From NCBI GenBank assembly GCA_948567375.1, contig OX419757.1, positions 44,144,001 through 44,208,000 of the forward strand: a stretch of DNA of 64,000 nt. The letters are read 5' to 3'. A program made the translations under genes and the position numbers. Positions within the stretch are counted from its first letter, which is position 1. Every line of letters begins with the position of its first letter. Positions 1 through 11,758 of this stretch are shown here, piece by piece. The notes beneath the pieces are model-generated. The model did no database searches, was not told the DNA's origin, and saw nothing but the letters and a program-made list of their open reading frames with translations. This DNA is from Lunularia cruciata. Taxonomy: Eukaryota > Streptophyta > Marchantiopsida > Lunulariales > Lunulariaceae.

Positions 1-777
1 GATGGAAATGTGACACCATGCGATGCCTCTCCTCTACTATCAGCAAGTTCAACCCAAAGTAGAAGTGTGCTGCAAACGGTGCAAAATAATGTGGAGGCAA
101 ACTTGTCCTCCAATTGACCACCATTTGCCTCATTCGTTGGTGAAAACACTTTGCGTAGTTCACCTTCACTCTTGCAAACAATTGGTGGAAAAAGACCGCC
201 TGCTGCATGTTCATGTAAGTTGTTTGTTGTGGTTTGAACATGGCCATTATCATCCCCACGATGCTTTGTTTAATCGGGTCCCGATAGGACTCCACCTTGT
301 AACCATTTGTTGCACGGAGCAAAGAACAAATTTTGTATGTCCGCCGACTCCTCTTGGTTTTCCTGCTTCCTTCCCCAACACTAACCTCCAATCTGACTTA
401 GTCCATCAAGCCGGATTTCCTCTCTTCTCCTAGACTTTGGGGTCTTCCCTGCAATTAATGGCAGCTATCTCTACCATGACTCTTGGGAAACTGAAATTCC
501 AGTTCCATGCTAAGAAAGTAATACAAAGTCTATTCAAGACTTCAATTCTTCCTACAACGTCCATCCTATGAATTGTGAAATTTTGCACCGCCAGAGCGTT
601 TGTGACCTTCTTTGCCATGATCTGCTCTCTTGTTCTTTGGCACTAGAAAACTATTCCTTCTCTTGGACGAGACACTCTAACCCCTTTTGGATTTCAGATA
701 ATTTCACTCTCAATTGGCTTCTTGACACGCATTACTGCAAGATGACTACTCAGAGTGATAGGAAATCTACTTGGCAT
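1..777 (-). pseudogene. CL-B LTR-encoded protein, N-terminal part (degenerate)
   Basis: The reading frame opens with an ATG at 777 and continues leftward off the window. In-frame stops and shifts break it, the first about 28 codons in. A conserved block (RIEVL, FLAWNWN, then a Val-Met-Val-Glu stretch) is clear at about 430-618. It aligns with the same block in all CL-A copies (for example 28490-28600), so this is the N-terminal domain of the protein encoded inside the CL LTRs. This is one of the few CL-B copies that still has the start ATG. A TATAAAA motif lies at 811-805, about 34 bp upstream of it. The biochemical function is unknown. Confidence 0.7.
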
Positions 778-804
778 ATTCAACTTGTTCCTATGCAATT
801 GCAA

Positions 805-811
805 TTTTATA
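805..811 (-). promoter_or_regulatory. TATA box upstream of the CL-B ORF
   Basis: TATAAAA on the minus strand, about 34 bp before the ORF start at 777. The same motif stands at the same place in the CL-B copy near 61420 and in the CL-A copies (28274-28281). Its conserved position across two diverged subfamilies argues for a core promoter element. Confidence 0.55.
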
Positions 812-1174
812 TTACCTTGAATTGCAGTCGATTTCAAAATCAACTTCCCCTTCTTCTGCATGTTGCTGTCCTATCACTGTCAAGACATGCTTCTTCTACC
901 TCCGCCGTTTCTTGAAGTGTAATTTCTTGCCATGTACCAAGGTTGTTAGAAGGTCTTTGTATTGGCCTTCTTTCTTCCCAATCCAAGGACAATGCTCTTT
1001 GGAATTATTTCTTTGTACTCCTCTCCTGAGTACCTCCATCATTGGATCCGAAGTAGAATTCTTTAGATTTCCTCCAAAGATACTCCCATCTATTCCTTCT
1101 TTCACAATTCAGCTTTCTTTGCTTAATTCTTCTCCAAATGATAATAAACCCAAAAAAAAAATGTGGGCACCACA

Positions 1175-1470
1175 CAAAGTCATTTTGTGGTGAAGTAGCT
1201 ATTTTGGGAGGGACTGAATCATCAAAATCATGTTTGCTTGGAAATATTTGAATGATTTGTGATTATGTGTGACAAACTATTGTGACAAGATTGTGAGATA
1301 GTACTTGTTACTCTCTTCTGGGTGTAGTTTCTACTTAAGAGATTAAAGACGCAATCAAGAAGAACTAAATTGTTACTTTACTTTGTATTTGGAAATTTCT
1401 GACTTATCTCTGTGAGGACAAAATTTACTTACCTGATTATTGCAAAGGTAATATTTGCTAGGTTGTCACA
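1175..1470 (+). mobile_element. CL-A LTR, 3' terminal fragment
   Basis: The sequence matches the last ~300 bp of CL-A LTRs (compare 31370-31669) and ends in GGTTGTCACA at 1470. Its upstream part is interrupted by the minus-strand CL-B copy at 1-1174. The next base enters a copia coding remnant, so this LTR was inserted in, or recombined with, the copia element. Confidence 0.75.
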
Positions 1471-1516
1471 TGAGAAATCCACCAGAACTAGAGCAAGGGA
1501 CAGTTATGGATATTTC

Positions 1517-2336
1517 AAAGGAGATATTTGGAAAAATTTCTTGCTTGGTTTGGCATGGAAAATGCAAAACCAATGAGCATTCTAATTGCAAGTCATTTAA
1601 AGATATCATTGGAGCAATATCCATCAAATGAGGAGGAGAGAAAGGTAATGTCAAATATTCCTTATGCTAGTGATGTGGGAGTTTAATGTATGCTATGGTG
1701 TGCACTAGACCAAACATCTCATATGTTGTGAGTATGGTGAGTAGATACATGGCAAATCTAGGGAAACAACATTGGGAAGTTGTGAAATGGATACTTCATT
1801 ACTTGAAAGGGACTATAAATATTGGCATTACCTTTGATGTGGAGAAGGACCAAGAAGGAGGAATTATAGGGTATGCAGATTCTGATTTTTCTGGAGACTT
1901 GGATAAGAGAAGGTCTACAATAGGATTTGATTTTACACTTGTTGGTGGTGCAATAAGTTAGAAGTCTACTCTCCAATCTACTATTGCTCTTTTTACTATA
2001 AAGGCAGAATATATGTCAACAACTAAGGCTGCTTAAGACGCAATATGGCTACAAAGTTTAGCCAAGGATGATGGACTCCCTAACATGAAGTCCGCATTTT
2101 TTTGTGATAGCCAAATCGCTATTTACTTGGCCAAAACTCAAGTATATCATTCAAGAACAAAGCATATTGATGTGAAACATCATTTTATCAAGGAATTTGT
2201 GATAAATGGTGAGATCAATTAGCAAAAAATTGGCACAAAGGTAAACATAGCTGATATATTGACTAAACTTGTTCCTATTGAGAAGTTCAAGTTATACATG
2301 AACTTGCTCAACATTCAATGTTGCTCTTTGGGATGA
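1517..2336 (+). pseudogene. Ty1/copia polyprotein remnant: RT end and RNase H
   Basis: This is the C-terminal part of a copia Pol. The RT-connection region carries the YAMVCTRPNISY-type motif (1686 on) and is followed by RNase H with YADSDFSGD, an AEY motif and a KHID motif. A frameshift near 1680 and several in-frame stops (about 1960, 2035 and 2220) break it. The frame ends at a TGA at 2334-2336, just upstream of a purine tract and the 3' LTR. Integrase and most of RT are missing, cut off at 1471 by the CL-A tail. The family assignment is firm; the copy is dead. Confidence 0.9.
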
Positions 2337-2365
2337 TATGGTGGATATAAGCAAAAGGTGGAGAT

Positions 2366-2580
2366 TGTTATGTTTGGCTTGTTATCAATGAAAACTGATT
2401 AAGAGCAAGAGAAAATGTAACTAATGAAACACTTTGCTGTTACATGCAATGCAAGACAATCACTTTTCTAGAAGTTCAGGCCAACAATCACTTGTCTAGA
2501 AGTTCAAGTGGAAAGTAACTTGTCTAGAAGTTCAAGTGGACAGTCACTTGTTGTAGAAGTTCAATCAGATAACAATGATG

Positions 2581-2667
<87 letters not shown>

Positions 2668-2848
2668 TGTGTGTGTGTGCGTAGAGAGTAATAAAGCATT
2701 GAAGGCTTGTGTGAGCATGTTTTAGTTGTGGAGGTAGCTTCCAAAATGAGAAGTGAACCATACTATCTCTTGTTGTCCTTTGATTTTTGTTTAATGGGGG
2801 TTTATGATGTGATATTGTGAGAGGTCTTGGGGATTGTGTTTCCTAACA
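2366..2848 (+). mobile_element. Copia 3' LTR
   Basis: It begins TGTTA directly after the purine-rich AAAAGGTGGAGAT and ends TAACA at 2848, a perfect 5-bp terminal inverted repeat with TG...CA ends. It is 483 bp long and contains a long TA/TG microsatellite. To its right is CL-B sequence in minus orientation, so the copia element sits in or beside a CL-B LTR. The partner 5' LTR is not in the window. Confidence 0.8.
2585..2680. repeat. (TA)n(TG)n microsatellite
   Basis: About 28 TA units (2585-2640) are followed by about 20 TG units (2641-2680, one interruption), all inside the copia LTR. The compound structure suggests slippage within one ancestral dinucleotide tract. Translations through it are meaningless. 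Confidence 0.98.
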
Positions 2849-4480
2849 CAACTTCCTTGATCAAGATTGCTTTACATCAATCTAGTGTTGTGATTACAAA
2901 TATAGAATATTATCAACACTACAATTCCTCATGGATCTATCAAGGCATTGCTTCAGTTGCTATCCACTCAGAATCAAACACACAAAATGAAATTAGAGCC
3001 TTGGAATCCAACATCCAACAAGCTTACTAACTTGCACTTCAAATTCTCCAAACACTCACAAACACACACACATGATTGATACTTGGAATTAAGCTGAAAC
3101 AACAAATATTGAGTTAAAACACTTTGTGTTACTCAACTTCAAAAATATGAACCTGAACAACAAAACACTGCCCATGCCTCCTTTAAATAGGCAAAGCACT
3201 TCAATAGTTTCTAACTAATATACCATTTCCTAACAATCTCCAGATCCAAAATGACTACCCACTCTTCATATCTATCAATTCAAATCTTAAATTGATTACA
3301 AATCCAATCCGATGCCTACCGCTTCTTCTTCTACACCCAATGTAACTTCCTACATATCTTGTGCTTTGGCTCTATCCACAACTTCTATATCATCTTCTAT
3401 TTCTATCATGTCTTTCATCTAAATTGCAATTGAGGCCATGGATATTCTATCGATCTTCATATCCTCCAACACACTTACTCCTAATAGCTTAAGTAGCTCA
3501 CCTAAGACACCGCCACTCCTACTTCCCTTACTTTGCATTGGGTTTCTTCTTTCATGCTACTTCAAACCTGCTCTAACTCAAATATAACCATATCTAGTGT
3601 AAGACAACCATTGTCTCGTACCTCTAATGTCTTCCTATCTACTCAGTCTCTTAGGTGAATCAACAAATTGTTAAGATCCATGTCCTTTGCTTTTTCTCCT
3701 TGTTTCTTGCACTAACAACTTCAATTTGTGCAATCTTACTTCTTCCACTTTCACTTCTGCTTTTGTTGTCAATATTACTTTGAGCTTCTTGATTACTTCT
3801 TTGACTTGCTCCAAAGTATGATCTCAAGCTTGCTCCACCTACAACTCTTCATAGTACATCTTCAATGCATCTTCAAACTCAGCTTTCAACACTTCCTTCT
3901 CCTCCATGTATTGTGCAAGTTGGGCTTCTACATTGATGATAAGTCCTTGCAATTGCTCTTCTTCTTTATTCCTCTTGGCTAACACATGCTGCTAGGCTTC
4001 ATCCTTCTCCATTGCACTTGACTTTAGGCTCTCCAATTCTTGTTTCATTACAGCTACAATTGCTTTTGTATGTATGGCTTCTATACGAGCTTCATCAAAT
4101 TCTCACTTCAACGTCTCAAAGGCTATCTTTTGCTTACCCAATTCTTCAACTTATGTTTCAAGCTCACCTCCTTACTTCTCAAAAGCATTCTGCAAGTTCT
4201 TGAACCTCTTCTATTGAGGTACTTTGTCAACCCAAAGCCCTTTAGCTTGCTTCTCACCTTGGGTTAACTTCTTCTTCAATTGCACAACTTCTTCACTGGG
4301 ATACTTCACAACCCGTAGTTCATCCCTTACCTCTAGATGATCCTTCTTCAACTCTTCCTTCTTCTTCCTCAATGCTAATAGCAATAGATAAACAATCTTG
4401 GATAAGTACATTACTTCTCCAAAATCTCCTTCTTTGCCTTTGTCTTTGTACATTGCTTGCATTGGTGTTTCTTTGACCGG
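2849..4480 (-). mobile_element. CL-B giant LTR, 3' portion
   Basis: Minus-strand CL-B sequence holding the C-terminal half of the LTR ORF and the region after it, including the conserved second TATA-like box (minus TATTTAAA, 3189-3182). It is cut on the right by the F LTR at 4481 and on the left by the copia LTR end at 2848. The matching 5' portion is probably 21871-23024, which would make the 4481-21870 block an insertion. About 0.55 kb expected between the two halves is missing. Confidence 0.75.
3296..4480 (-). pseudogene. CL-B LTR-encoded protein, coiled-coil C-terminal part
   Basis: The minus-strand frame is rich in Glu, Lys, Leu and Gln with heptad-like spacing (for example 4211-4480: many KKK/EEL repeats). 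It aligns with the coiled-coil half of the CL-B ORF at 62700-63893. It ends at a TAA (plus-strand TTA 3296-3298) after a short acidic tail, as in the other copies. Several stops and frameshifts make it non-functional. The upstream domain was separated from it by the F and CL-A insertions. Confidence 0.65.
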
Positions 4481-6337
4481 TGTCATGGGGAACGTTCGGT
4501 CTTGAGAGTGCACCAAGCACATGGCTGCTTGTGCTTAGTTTTCCTTAATGTCTTTCTTTTGGATTTTCCCGTAGACTGACATTCCTTCCCTACTCCTGGA
4601 TTGTCGGGAATTTGTCTCTATATGAACTTGTTGTTTCAATTTCCCTAAGGTTGGCTCTCCCTGAAGCTTTTTTTTTATCCTTGACTATCCTTGAACTAAT
4701 CTTGTCATGCAAGTATGGTGTTATGGTTTCTACCTCTGCCTGGTCTCATATTCTATTTTCACGTTAGGTTCAAGCAATGGTTTGGGATCTGGCAGTTTAT
4801 AGACCTAGGTCAGGTGCCCTTTGATAAAATAAAATAAAATAAATAAATGACAACTCAGTGATCTAACTTAACATAAAACCAGGCACCCAGATCATTTAAT
4901 TATGCTATTCACCTGGACCGGACTAAGAGCTCCTAGAATGGAGTTTTCCTCAACTCTAGTCACAATTCATAACACAAATCCGCTTCCAAGACTCATCATT
5001 CACAAGAATTTCAACAACAAAGCTCACAAGGTTGGATAAGTCAAATAGTTCTAGTCAAGGCAATGCCTGATCTTAAGGTTGCAACTGCTCATCAACTCAG
5101 CCCGGCACTTCACATATACTTTGTCCGACAGCAGACAAGGCAACTCACCCTCCAAACCTCTTCATTCTCCTATGCCTTGTTTTGCAGATCAGATTCACTC
5201 CATTTAGACAGGCCAACCAACTTCAAATATTTTCTTGCCCTTGCTCCAAATGAACTGATCCACTTCAAAATTCTCCTCCTCTTCCTCCTGACTTTGGGAG
5301 ATATCCTTTGGCAACTTCTGCAGCAAATCCCCTTCAGACCTCAGGCATCTCTAAAATCCTTCCCCTGGTCCAAGCACAGCTTACAGCATTTCAAAAAATC
5401 TTTCAGCCCTCAACACTCTCTCAGATTTCAAAATTGCATCTCCTGGTCCAAGCACAGCCCTAAGGCATCTTGAAAAATCTTTAGCCTTCAAGACACTCAC
5501 TCAGATTTTGAAATTTCCTCTCCTGGTCCAAGCACAGCCTAAGGCATCTCCAAAATCCTTCAGCCTTCAAGACACTCACTCAGATTTCAGAATTGCATCT
5601 CCTGGTCCAAGCACAGCCTTAAGACATCTCCAAAATCCTTCAGCCTTCAAGACACTCACTCAGATTTCGAAATTGCATCTCCTTGTCCAAGCACAGCCTT
5701 AAGACATCTCCAAAATCCTTCAGCCTTCAAGACACTCACTCAGATTTTGAAATAGCATCTCCTGGTCCAAGCACAGCCCTAAGACATCTCCAAAATCCTT
5801 CAGCCTTCAAGACACTCACTCAGATTTCAAAATTTGCTTCTCCTTGTCCAAGCACAGCCTTAAGACATCTCCAAAATCCTTCAGCCTTCAAGACACTCAC
5901 TCAGATTTTGAAATTGCATCTCCTGGTCCAAGCACAGCCCTAAGACATCTCCAAAATCCTTCAGCCTTCAAGACACTCACTCAGATTTTGAAATAGCATC
6001 TCCTGGTCCAAGCACACCCCTAAGACATCTCCAAAATCCTTCAGCCTTCAAGACACTCACTCAGATTTCAAAATTTGCTTCTCCTTGTCCAAGCACAGCC
6101 CTAAGACATCTCCAAAATCCTTCAGCCTTCAAGACACTCACTCAGATTTTGAAATAGCATCTCCTGGTCCAAGCACAGCCCTAAGACATCTCCAAAATCC
6201 TTCAGCCTTCAAGACACTCACTCAGATTTTGAAATTTCCTCTCCTGGTCCAAGCACAGCCTAAGGCATCTCCAAAATCCTTCAGCCTTCAAGACACTCAC
6301 TCAAATTTCGAAATTGCATCTCGTGGTCCAAGCACAC
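4481..6337 (-). mobile_element. Gypsy-F LTR, partial
   Basis: Read on the minus strand this ends in GTTCCCCATGACA (4493-4481), the terminus of F LTRs seen at 20769 and 49891. It shares the adjacent segment mentioning AAGACCGAACG with 20740-20769 and carries the same 80-bp tandem repeats. Its start is truncated at 6337, where it abuts the ATG region of a CL-A LTR. The left side enters CL-B coding sequence directly, so the F element had inserted into a CL-B LTR. There is no coding content. Confidence 0.75.
5335..6336 (-). repeat. 80-bp tandem repeat array (about 12 units)
   Basis: The unit includes CTGGTCCAAGCACAGC, CTCCAAAATCCTTCAG and GACACTCACTCAGATTT on the plus strand and recurs every 80 bp (for example unit starts at 5641 and 5721). 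Units differ by point changes. The reverse complement of this unit forms part of the array at 19836-20390 in the other F LTR. Long open frames across the array are a by-product of the repeat. Confidence 0.95.
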
Positions 6338-8674
6338 AACAATGTCAAGCAATTTTCCTTTGCCGTTGAGAAGTTGTCCTATAGGTGATCGTGGGAAGGG
6401 AAATAGAGTTGAAGACGCGCTAGTGTGTAAGGGAGAAGTCACAAGAGTGAAACCAAGAGATAGTGAGAAAGCAGGAGAGATGGGAGGAGGAAAGAAGAAC
6501 TCCAAATTTGCAGTGAGGAATCATGCGATTCGGAGGTTGGATGTAATTGCAAGAATTGAAGTCTTGAGCCGACTTCGGATTACATTCTTGGCATGGAACT
6601 GGAATGTTAGTTTTTGAGGTTTCATGAATGAGATCATCAAGAGCAAGTGTCTCAATGGACCCAAGGAAGAAGGGAAGAGAGGAAATCCGGCTTGTTGGAC
6701 AGAGTCAGATTGGAGATTAGTACTCGGAAAGGAAGCAGGCGTGGAGCAGGGTGCCACGTTCGTGGAGAAGGGAGAGATAGCCAAAGAAACCCAAGAAGTG
6801 AGGGATACATTCTTGTCAAAGCGGATGAAGAATGGATACAAAGTAGAGAGCTATAAAGATCCTATCAAGAGGGGGATTGTGAGTGCTTTGATGGCAATCC
6901 TGAAGCCGGAGAGAACAACCTACGTGATGAAACACCAAGAGGTGTTCTTTCACAAATTGTTTGCAAGAGAACCAATAAATTGGGCAAGGTGCTTCCATGG
7001 AAGAATGTGACAAATGGTGTGGAATTTGTGGGATAAAATTGCCTCCACATTACATCATGCCGTTTGCAGCACACTTCTACCTTGGGTTGAATTTGCTGAA
7101 CTCGGCGGAGTGAACTCAAATGGTGTCGCACTTCCACCCTAACTTAAGAAGAGAAGTCGATGTAGAGGAGCAACAATACATCCTTCAAATCTGAAGCACA
7201 AACAAGTACTACAAGAAGATAGGGAAGAATGTGGAGATAGAAGCGAGTACTCCAAAATTGAAGAAGTGAAGTCGGCAGGCCAAAGCTGAAGACAAGACAA
7301 AACCTCGGAAGACCATGAGAGGAAACCCAAGGTGAGGAATGGTGGTGATTGAGTCAAAAGACAAAGACTCGAAAGGTGAAGCCGATGCAAGTCCAAAGAC
7401 TTGGAACACGAAGAGGAATCCGAGCTAACGCTACAAAGTGGAGATACAAGTAGCGACAGCAATGAAGGTGGAGAAATGACATCGGTGCTAGTTGCTGCCA
7501 AGGAGGAAGAAGAAGTGCAAGCAGAGATCGAGGTCGAGGACAACACAAAGTTGGAGGATGAGATACCTGAGGCCAAAGAAAAGACGATTGTGATTCAGAA
7601 GGGAGTCCGCTCAAGACGCAAGGTGAAGTGTGAGGCAGGTCCGGGTAAAGTAAAAGAAGAAATGAATGAAAGCTTGGGAAGCGAGGCATTAGTTCCGATA
7701 CGAAGACTACAAAGACGAAGGTGAGTACCGGGTGAAACAAAAGTGAGAAGGGAGATTGCTATGCAAGAGGAGGTAGTAGCGAGTAATGGAGTAGAGTACC
7801 TGCGGGAGATCATGTGTCCACTGCTGGTGAAATTGGAGCACAAGAAGAAGGAAATGCAGTCAACTTGTCCAAAAGTGAAGACTGTTTTGTAGGTCTTAGC
7901 AAGATTAGAAGAAGAGAACTTGAATTTGAAGAAAATCATAACCCGAGGTGAGGAGGAAAGTGAAGTACTACAAGCGGAGGCAGTAGTGAAGACTCAGGTA
8001 ATTGAAGACTTGACAAGAGAGTGAGATATCGAGAGGAGCTTGTTAAGAAGAGTTACATAGCAAGGGAAAGACAAGTAGTAGAGTATGAGATTTTGAAGCA
8101 ACAGTTTGCTGATTCAAGGGTAGAACTTATCTATGCTATGGCAAGGGTAGCGGCAAAGGAACAAGAGCTCAATAGAGTCGTGGAGAGTGTAGAAGAGAAG
8201 AAGCAACTCTGGCAAAGGGAGTTAGCAGCACAATATAAGGAAGAAGAAAGGTTACAAGAGTTACTTCGTAATCAAGAAGAGAAGGTTGTACATAAGGAGA
8301 AGGAGAAGGAAACGGTGAAAGCCGAGTTTGAAGCACAATTGGCGATGTACAAGGAGGATTGGCTTGCAGATCAAGAGCAAGAAGGAAAAATGCGATTGGA
8401 GCAATTGAAGGAGATTTTCCTTAGGATGAATGCAATGTTAAGTATAGAGGCCAGCGTTTGAATTGAAGAAACGAGGCTGGACAAGTTGAAATTGTTGGTG
8501 CAAGAGAGGAGGCAAAGACAGGCAAAAGATCCAGATTTGAATGCGCTGCTGATAAGTCTAAGGACTTGTGTAGATAGGAAAATATTAGAGGTAGAAGATA
8601 ATATCATGATTAGATAAGACTTAGTAAAGTTGGAGATAGACAAACTTCGGAAAGATGTTAGAGCAAAACCTGAA
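6338..8674 (+). mobile_element. Outer CL-A LTR, left part (5' truncated)
   Basis: CL-A sequence from the ORF start onward. The first ~415 bp of the LTR (terminus and promoter) are absent: the F LTR is joined at 6337. The LTR is interrupted at 8674 by element A-I and resumes at 20829. The interruption is framed by the diverged TSD CTGAA (8670-8674) and CCAAA (20829-20833). Confidence 0.85.
6342..8674 (+). pseudogene. CL-A LTR-encoded coiled-coil protein (degenerate, split)
   Basis: The frame starts at the conserved MSSNFPLP ATG. It shows the N-terminal domain (RLDVIARIEVLSRL, FLAWNWN, the DWRLVLG-type block, the TTYVMKHQ block), then the acidic Ser-rich linker near 7400-7560 (ELTLQSGDTSSDS) and the coiled coil from about 7800. 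At least six stops (for example near 6616, 7007, 7268 and 7892) and shifts disable it. The last ~85 codons lie beyond the A-I insertion at 20829-21078. The protein is of unknown function and is treated in detail under the best copy at 28301. Confidence 0.75.
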
Positions 8675-11600
8675 TGTGGTGCCCACATTTTTTGTTTTCT
8701 TTCAAAATTAAGGAGAAGAAGTGTATAGAGAAGTTGGATTGCGCTTGTATGGCCAAAGAAGGCAAAGAAAAGAGTCTTAGGGATGAAAACCGAAGTAAAG
8801 TGACTTCGGGTCATAAGGCAAAGTACTCAAAAATGCCATGTCAGCATACAACCCGAAGTAAATTGTCTTTGTATCAGGGGGAGCTCAACCCAAGGCAAAG
8901 ACAATCTAACAACCTTTCATCGGGGCGAGAAGTTCAAGAAAGGACCGTTCAAAAACCGGTGGCCCATATGTGTGAAGGTTAATTGACAGTGACAGGTGCA
9001 TGCAGGAGGTGTGATTTCTTGGTAGAAACTCGAAGTGACTAAAGACAAAGAAAGCGCAACTCCATAAAAATTGAACTCACAACAAAGAAATGTCGAGCAA
9101 TTTTCCTTTGCCGTTGAGAAGTCGTCTTGCAGGTGATTGTGGGAAGGGAAATAGAGTTGGAATTGCGTCAGTGCGTAAGGAGGAAGTTGCAAGAGTAAAA
9201 TCAAGAGATAGTGAGAAGGTAGAAGAGATGGGAGGAGGAAAAAAGAACTCTGAATTCACAATGAGAAATCATGCAATTCGGAGGTGGGCTTGGATGGTGT
9301 TGCACTTCCATCTTGATTTGCAAAAGGAGGTCAATGTCAAGGAGCAACAATACATCTTGCAGATTAGGAGCACCAACGACTTCTATGCAAAGACAGGGAA
9401 GAACGTGGAGGTCGTAGTAAGTACCCCGACTACAAAGAAGAGGGGTCGGCAAGGTGACACCAAAGACATGAAGAAACCACGGAAGACACGGAGAGGCAAC
9501 CCGAGGCAAGGTATGGTGGTAATCAAGTCGGAGGACAAAGACTCAAAAGGAGATGCCGAGCTCAAAACTGAAGACTCGGAACACGAGGAGCCTGAGCTAA
9601 CGCTGCAAAGTGGGGATACGAGTAGCGATAGTGATGAAGGAAGAGAAATGACATCGGCACTAACGGCTGACAAATACAAAGAAGAAGTGCAAGCAGAGAT
9701 GGAAGCCGAAGACAATACACAGTTGGAAGACAAAGTAACTGTGCTCGAAGAGAAGAAGATCGCAGTACAACAAGGAGTTTGCTCAAGATGCAAGGGAGAT
9801 TACTCCGCGGGTTGGATAAGTTGCCAGTGATGGAGTGGAGAACCTACGGGAGATCGTGTGCCCATTGTTGGTGAAGTTGGAGTACAAGAAGAAGGAAATG
9901 CAGTCGACATGTCCGGAAGTAAAGATTGTATTGCAGGTATTATTGGGATTAGAAGAAGAAAACTCGGAGTTGAGGAAGAGTCTAATCTGAGGTGAGGAGG
10001 AAAGAGAAGTACTGCAAGCAGAGGCAGTAGTAAGAAGTCAGGTAGTTGAAGACCTGAAGAGAGAAGTAAATTATTGAGAGGATCTTGTGAAGAAGAGTGA
10101 CATAGCAAGGGAGAGACAAGTAGCGGAGTATGAGATCTTGAAGCAGCAGTTTGCTGATTCAAGAGTAGAAGTAATCCATGCTATGGCGAGGGTAGCAGCA
10201 AAGGATCAGGAGCTTGATAGGGTGATGGAGAGTGTCAAGGAGAAGGAGCAACTCTGGCAAAGAGAGTTGGCGGCATGATACAAAGAAGAAGACCGATTAC
10301 AAGAGTTACTTTGTAATCAAGAGGAGAGAATTGTTTAGAAGGAGAAGGAGAAGGAGACGGTGAAAGCTGAGTTCAAGGCGGAGTTGGCGATGTACCGAGA
10401 GGATTGGCTTGCAGATCGTGAACGTGAGAGGAAGATAAGATTGGAGCCATTGAAGGAGATAGTCCTCTGAATGAATGCAATGTTAAGTGCAGAGGCCATT
10501 ATTTGGATTGAAGAGACGAGGCTGCACGAGTTGAAGTTGTTGGTGTAGGAGACAAGGCAAAGACAAGCAAAGGATACCAATTTGAATGCCTTGTTAATCA
10601 GTCTCAGAACTCGTGTAGACAAAAAGATTTTAGAAGTAGAAGATAACATCTCAATTAGATTAGACTTAGTGAAAATAGAGATAGAAAAGCTTTGGAAGGA
10701 TGTTAGAGCAAAACCCGAGGTAGATAACATAGGAGTGCAGATGTCTTCGGAATTACCAATGGAGACATTAGAGAAGAGTGGGTCAAGAGATGAAGATTTA
10801 GATAGATTACCCACTAGTGGAATTTCAGATCAGGAAAGAGAATTGTTGGAATTGGTAGAGGAAGTAGAAGGTATGAAACCCGAGGACAGAGTAGTAGGAA
10901 GCAAAATTACTTCAGGTTTGGGTTTGAAAGCCAAAGATGAAGTAGACATTGAATCGGATTAGTAATAGTTTTGAGATTTGAAGAGGCAGATATGAAGAGG
11001 TGCATTGTCAATTTGGATCTGCAGGTTAGAAGAGTTGTTGTAGAACGGTATAGTTGTTAGAACTATCAATTTGTTCACTACTTAAGAGTGGCATTCGGAG
11101 AGAAATGTTGTTCAGTGCTCATAATTTCTGAGAATAGATAAAGCAAAGTGTTGTGAAGTAGTGCTTGTTGCTTGAGCTTGATTCCGAGTATCAACTTTGT
11201 GTTTGTGTTTGTGATTGTTTGAGGAAATTTGAAGTGCAAGTCAGTGTGCTTGTTGGATGTTGGATTCCGCAGCCTTGATCTTCATTTTGTGTGTTTGATC
11301 CTCAGTGAAGTGCAATCGAAGCAATACCTTGATAGATTTGAGAGGAATTGTAGTGTTGGTAGTATTTTGCATTTGTGAGTGCAGTGCAAAGTTGATGTGA
11401 AGTCGATTGAGGAAGTTGTGCCTTCAGTGGAGGGGTGGAACACAATTTTGAGGCAAAGTTGTTTTACACTGAAGTGCCGTTTTTGGGAGAGCCTGACTCA
11501 TCACAATCAAGATTGTTTGGAAAGATTTGATGGAGTTGTGATTATGGAGTGTTAATTTGTGACCAGACTGCAAGTCAGTGCTTGTTACTCTCTTCTGGGT

Positions 11601-11751
11601 GTGGTTTCTACCTGAGAGACTAAAGAAGAACTCAAGAAGAACTACATGTTACTATTTGACTTTGTATTTGGACATTTCTGACTCGTATCTCTACGGGAAC
11701 GAACTTTACTTACCTGATTACCGCAAAAGTGATATTTGCCGGGTTGTCACA
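8675..11751 (+). mobile_element. 5' LTR of element A-I (CL-A)
   Basis: 3.08 kb, TG...CA, followed at once by the PBS at 11759. It is shorter than the 3.78-kb solo copy mainly because about 580 bp of the ORF's N-terminal domain are missing (junction near 9285). It keeps the TATA-like CATAAAAATT upstream of the ATG at 9090 and the second box CACTACTTAAGAGTGGC near 11080. CpG sites are heavily decayed compared with the solo copy at 27886. Confidence 0.9.
9090..10962 (+). pseudogene. CL-A LTR-encoded protein in the A-I 5' LTR (internal deletion)
   Basis: The ORF starts at the conserved ATG at 9090. After about 65 codons it jumps from the RNHAIRR motif to the segment preceding the acidic linker, losing the FLAWNWN-to-PPHYI part of the N-terminal domain. 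The linker (9590-9650) and the coiled coil (from about 9850) remain. Stops interrupt it, for example near 9829, 9988, 10276 and 10546. It ends at the conserved TAG at 10960-10962 after the DEVDIESD-type acidic tail. It is not functional. Confidence 0.75.
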
Positions 11752-11758
11752 TGATTGT

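Larger units (their letters stand above)
1..1174 (-). mobile_element. CL-B giant LTR, 5' portion (runs off left edge)
   Basis: Read on the minus strand, this piece starts with TGTGGTGCCCACAT at 1174 and matches the start of the CL-B copy at 61051 and the piece at 21871-23024. It carries the promoter region and the first part of the LTR-encoded ORF. To its right, a CL-A tail resumes at once in the opposite orientation, so this copy was inserted into a plus-strand CL-A LTR. Its own 3' end lies outside the window, so the TSD cannot be checked; the right flank begins CAAAG. Whether it is a solo LTR or part of a full element is unknown. Confidence 0.8.

Noticed and set aside
2524-2761. Two small ORFs with His-Thr and Ile-Tyr runs
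   Set aside because: Translation of the (TA)n(TG)n microsatellite.
5335-6336. Possible CRISPR-like array
   Set aside because: Units are contiguous 80-bp tandem repeats with no unique spacers, in a plant retrotransposon LTR.
5063-6369. Series of plus-strand ORFs of 64-136 codons
   Set aside because: Translations of the 80-bp tandem repeat in a minus-oriented LTR; not genes.
7139-7939. Ser/Leu-rich minus-strand ORFs opposite the LTR ORF (also at 29474-30643, 45499-45954 and similar)
   Set aside because: Antisense shadows of the Glu/Lys-rich linker and coiled coil; the sense frame is the conserved one across copies.
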